DNA of 7,940 nucleotides, from assembly GCA_012719115.1 (NCBI GenBank), contig JAAYAZ010000017.1:1-7940 (forward strand), read 5' to 3'. This stretch comes from Dehalococcoidales bacterium (GTDB lineage Bacteria > Chloroflexota > Dehalococcoidia > Dehalococcoidales > UBA5627). The position numbers were made by a program, and so were the translations under genes. Under the pieces are notes generated by a model. The model had not been told where the DNA came from. It saw nothing but the letters and a program-made list of their open reading frames with translations, and did no database searches. Positions 5,742 through 7,940 of the stretch are shown piece after piece (position 1 is the first letter of the stretch; each line of letters opens with the position of its first letter).

Positions 5742-5771
5742 CAACAATACAAAGTCCCGGCAAGTCGGGAC
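5742..5771 (-). terminator. Possible terminator hairpin downstream of nadD
   Basis: GTCCCG (5754-5759) and CGGGAC (5766-5771) form a GC-rich 6-bp stem with a 6-nt loop. On the minus strand it is followed by TTTGTATTGTT, and it lies about 125 nt past the nadD stop. It may serve the obgE-nadD transcript. It also belongs to the TCCCG..CGGGA hairpin type seen at 1207-1220, so it may simply be a dispersed repeat. Confidence 0.35.
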
Positions 5772-5895
5772 AGGCAAAGACGCGCTAATGTTACTGTTAT
5801 ACTCAGTATGCATGGATTATCTAAATCCATAACTGCGGCGATCAATCTGAATGTTTTCTTTTTACAAACCCAACCGGGACTTTGCCCAATCCGTT

Positions 5896-6495
5896 TTACC
5901 GGTATAAACCTTGTTTGGCAATGTAATCGGCAACCGCATCCGGTACCAGCCCCCTGATATCCTTGCCGTTTTTAACTTTTTCCCTTATATCGGATGAAGA
6001 AATTTCTATCTGCGGCTCATCAAGCATTATTACCCTGTCTGAGATTCCGGGCACATCTGTTTCCAGCTGTGTTAAATCCGGCTTCGGGAAGCCTGCTCTC
6101 GGCACCACAATCAGCTTACAAAGTGATATTATTTCTACCGGCTGATACCATAAAGGGAGTTCTGCTAAACTGCCCCACCCCATAATAAAGAAAAGCTCAT
6201 CCTGCAACTCCAAACCGCTTTTAAGCTCTCTCAAAGTATCAACTGTATAGGTTACCCCTCCCCGCTCTATTTCCATAGCGGATAATTGAAATGAGGGCTT
6301 CCCAGCTATTGCCAGTTCTACCATCTCGAAGCGATGAGCCGCGTCGCTGACCGATTCATTGCCCTTAAAACGCGGATTGCCGGCCGGTATGAATAAAACT
6401 TCCGTCAGATCGAGCTGCGATAGCGCCGTTTCAGCCATAAGGATATGCCCGTTGTGAATAGGGTCGAAGGTACCTCCCAGAACAGCTAATCTCAT
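5896..6495 (-). CDS. nadD: Nicotinate-nucleotide adenylyltransferase
   Basis: A cytosolic NAD-synthesis enzyme of 199 residues that adenylylates nicotinate mononucleotide to deamido-NAD using ATP. It is a Rossmann-like nucleotidyltransferase. GGTFDPIHNGH (7-17) carries the phosphate-binding H14 and H17 motif at the first strand. YTVDTLREL (83-91) and FIMGWGSLAELPLW (103-116) form the nicotinate-side wall, and ISSSDIR (165-171) is the C-terminal ATP-site signature. In most family members the middle motif reads GAD or GxD, while here it is G106-W107-G108 and the aspartate is missing. The start ATG (6493-6495) lies 4 nt after the obgE stop, and the GGTGGTGA at the end of obgE acts as ribosome site. 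A 23-residue longer frame overlapping obgE is rejected, because the conserved domain begins exactly at this ATG. The length is normal. It is co-transcribed with obgE. Confidence 0.94.
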   Translation of the reverse strand: MRLAVLGGTFDPIHNGHILMAETALSQLDLTEVLFIPAGNPRFKGNESVSDAAHRFEMVELAIAGKPSFQLSAMEIERGGVTYTVDTLRELKSGLELQDELFFIMGWGSLAELPLWYQPVEIISLCKLIVVPRAGFPKPDLTQLETDVPGISDRVIMLDEPQIEISSSDIREKVKNGKDIRGLVPDAVADYIAKQGLYR

Positions 6496-6499
6496 TTTA

Positions 6500-7765
6500 T
6501 CACCACCGCCATTCGAAACTGCCGCAGCGCACCCTGTCCCCCGTTTTGGCGCCGGCTCTCTCAAGCGCTTTTCTGGTATGAGGCCGGTTTAAAAGACCGA
6601 TAAGCTGACGTTTTGCCTCAGTTTTTGTGGCATCGGTCCCTTCTATAATGCGCTCCAGGCTTTTATTTTCTATAACGAAGACATCTCCGTCACGTGTAAT
6701 TCTGGTATCTCCCCTCGGCTGCGGATGAAAGACGGCAAACGACTCTTCGGTAGCCGGCTCCTCTTCCTGCGGCGTGATGCGCTCAAGCTCTTTTAAAACC
6801 TCCGCCATCAACTCGGGAACCCCTTCTCCGGTAAACGCGGAAATAAAATGTACCTTAATGCCGATTCCCTTAAAAACCTTTCTGATTTCCGGCATCTGCT
6901 CCCTGACCTGCGGCAAATCGATTTTATTGACGGCTACTATTTGCGGCTTCTTACCGAGCGCCGAATCGAAGACACTGAGTTCGTTGTTCACCTGAATCAT
7001 ATCATCGACCGGTGATGGCGAATCTCCGTTTAAGAGGTGGACCAGCAGCCTTGTTCTGACCACGTGCCTTAAAAAATCGTGGCCCAGACCTTTCCCAAGA
7101 CTGGCCTCCGCAATAAGACCCGGAATCTCCGCCAGAACGAAGGTCTGATGTCCTACCATAACAGTGCCCAGCACCGGCTCCAGCGTTGTAAAGGGATAAT
7201 CGGCAATTTTGGGATGAGCCGCCGAAGCCGCCGCCACCAGTGAAGACTTACCAACGTTGGGATAGCCCACAATTCCGGCATCCGCGATCAGCTTCAACTC
7301 CAGGATAACGTTTTTTTGCTCACCCTCTTCTCCTTTTTGTGCCAGAACAGGTGCCTGATTTATGGAAGATGCAAAATGACTGTTTCCAAGTCCTCCCCCA
7401 CCGCCGGCCGCCGCCACCACTTCCTGGCCTTTTTCCCTTAAATCTGCCAGTACAATATCGTCGCCTTCTTCTAATTTTTCGGAAACAATGGTTCCCGGCG
7501 GGACTTTCAATATCAGGTCAGCTCCGCTTCTACCCGATTTACGCTGGCTTGAGCCGTTCTTACCACTATCGGCGCTGTATGCTCGGTGCTGGCGAAAGTA
7601 GTTTAGATTACTGACATCATCATCTGCGCGGATAATGACACTGCCGCCACGACCTCCGTCACCCCCATCCGGTCCTCCAAGCGGAACGAATTTTTCGCGA
7701 CGGAAACTTGCGGCTCCGTCACCGCCGTTACCGGCTCTTACTATAATTTCAACTCTATCAAACAT
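6500..7765 (-). CDS. obgE: GTPase Obg/CgtA
   Basis: A ribosome-associated GTPase of 421 residues involved in large-subunit maturation and stress control. The glycine-rich Obg fold (1-159) shows GNGGDGAASFRREKFVPLGG (12-31) and GGGGGLGNSHFASS (121-134). The G domain shows the P-loop GYPNVGKS (167-174), switch I YPFTT (190-194), the G3 segment EIPGLIAEA (213-221), NKID (280-283) and SAFTG (309-313). An acidic linker (about 331-344) leads to the OCT domain (about 345-421), which ends in GSFEWRW. This OCT extension is typical of Obg proteins from Gram-positives and Chloroflexota. The G3 box starts with E213, where most Obg proteins have Asp. The start ATG (7763-7765) has an AAAGGG ribosome site 7 nt upstream and begins 2 nt after the stop of an upstream open frame. 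nadD follows after 4 nt, so the two should be co-expressed. Confidence 0.97.
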   Translation of the reverse strand: MFDRVEIIVRAGNGGDGAASFRREKFVPLGGPDGGDGGRGGSVIIRADDDVSNLNYFRQHRAYSADSGKNGSSQRKSGRSGADLILKVPPGTIVSEKLEEGDDIVLADLREKGQEVVAAAGGGGGLGNSHFASSINQAPVLAQKGEEGEQKNVILELKLIADAGIVGYPNVGKSSLVAAASAAHPKIADYPFTTLEPVLGTVMVGHQTFVLAEIPGLIAEASLGKGLGHDFLRHVVRTRLLVHLLNGDSPSPVDDMIQVNNELSVFDSALGKKPQIVAVNKIDLPQVREQMPEIRKVFKGIGIKVHFISAFTGEGVPELMAEVLKELERITPQEEEPATEESFAVFHPQPRGDTRITRDGDVFVIENKSLERIIEGTDATKTEAKRQLIGLLNRPHTRKALERAGAKTGDRVRCGSFEWRW

Positions 7766-7767
7766 TT

Positions 7768-7940
7768 TTATTCCCTTTGTACAACCGCCTGCTGAAATAT
7801 TTCATTGGCAGTATAAAAGACTACTCTTTTATTATCATGGTTATTAAATAAACACTCATCTGTTCTATAAATCGCGAAGTTCCACTGACTGAAAGGACCC
7901 GTTTGCCATCCTTTTATCCAACCGATACTTTTATTAAATA
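7768..7940 (-). CDS. Partial hypothetical reading frame, C-terminal end only
   Basis: Reading the minus strand from the window edge, one frame is open for 56 codons and ends with TAA at 7768-7770, two bases before the obgE start. The N-terminal part lies outside the window. The translated end contains WIKGWQTGPFSQWNFAIYR and finishes AVVQRE, rich in aromatic residues and free of low-complexity sequence. The obgE ribosome site falls in its last codons, the spacing expected for an operon. I recognise no family. Codon use is more AT-rich than in obgE or nadD, so it may be a lowly expressed or acquired gene, or a chance open frame (such a length without a stop has roughly a few percent probability). 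A candidate obgE promoter lies inside it. Confidence 0.42.
   Translation of the reverse strand, partial: FNKSIGWIKGWQTGPFSQWNFAIYRTDECLFNNHDNKRVVFYTANEIFQQAVVQRE
7810..7838 (-). promoter_or_regulatory. Possible obgE-nadD promoter
   Basis: On the minus strand, ATGATA (7833-7838) and TATACT (7810-7815) are separated by 17 bp, matching the consensus at 4 and 5 of 6 positions. The start would be near 7803, about 38 nt before the obgE ATG. It lies within the partial upstream frame. It may be the sole promoter of obgE-nadD if that frame is not a gene, or an internal one if it is. Confidence 0.38.

Larger units (their letters stand above)
5046..5895. other. 850-bp gene-free, repeat-rich gap between convergent gyrB and nadD
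   Basis: I find no credible gene here on either strand. The stretch is dominated by short inverted repeats and degenerate interspersed elements, listed separately. Directly after gyrB, CAGCCTT (5075-5081) pairs with AAGGCTG (5101-5107), and an alternative inner stem is CTTCA/TGAAG (5079-5093). Either could end the gyrB transcript, but no U-tract follows. Another 7-bp inverted repeat, ATGGATT/AATCCAT, lies at 5812-5830. Short open frames here run through the repeats and read as chance. Confidence 0.7.

Noticed and set aside
5715..5957. 80-codon plus-strand frame
   Set aside because: It crosses a GC hairpin and runs antisense into the end of nadD. There is no ribosome site and no protein-like pattern.
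6496..6564. N-terminal extension of NadD by 23 residues overlapping obgE
   Set aside because: The conserved first strand and GGTFDPIHNGH motif begin at the ATG at 6493-6495, and the extra residues are just out-of-frame obgE sequence.
1..7940. A novel defence, mobile or biosynthetic system
   Set aside because: All recognisable genes are standard housekeeping functions, and nothing in the gaps encodes an effector, transposase, reverse transcriptase or array.

Overview
The window is an ordinary bacterial chromosomal segment of moderate GC content made of housekeeping genes. Two features loosely suggest a Dehalococcoidia-type Chloroflexota: a GyrB ending in VKNLDI, and the gyrB region lying next to an obgE-nadD pair. 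That assignment is a recollection-based inference and is weak. I see no phage, CRISPR, toxin-antitoxin or transposase gene.

Layout, left to right. A MntP-type manganese efflux pump (142-714, +) has its own promoter and meets a COG0720 pterin synthase (711-1082, -) tail to tail, with overlapping stop codons. On the minus strand, folP (1764-2603) and folK (1252-1755) form a tight pair driven by a promoter at 2646-2673. The pterin synthase follows them in the same direction after a 169-bp gap that holds a small inverted-repeat element and a second promoter. On the plus strand, a tRNA-Glu(UUC) gene (2858-2933) with a near-consensus promoter is followed by gyrB (3117-5045). The gyrB gene has an extended -10 promoter and a leader hairpin. 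Next come about 850 bp without a convincing gene (5046-5895), filled with hairpins and degenerate interspersed repeats, between the converging ends of gyrB and nadD. The last part is a minus-strand operon: the tail of an unidentified upstream reading frame (7768 to the edge), obgE (6500-7765) and nadD (5896-6495).

How the genes fit together. FolK and FolP catalyse two successive late steps of folate synthesis, but no folB (dihydroneopterin aldolase) lies between or beside them. The neighbouring COG0720 protein carries Cys and Glu side by side in a CExxHGH motif. That is the signature described for dual-function PTPS-I/III enzymes, which make both the queuosine precursor and the FolK substrate. 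This is the most interesting biological reading in the window, though it belongs to a published enzyme class and is not a new system. The other points worth a look are a Leu at the GyrB position equivalent to the E. coli aminocoumarin-resistance site R136, a terminator-like hairpin in the gyrB leader, residue substitutions in FolP, NadD and ObgE, and the repeat-rich gap.
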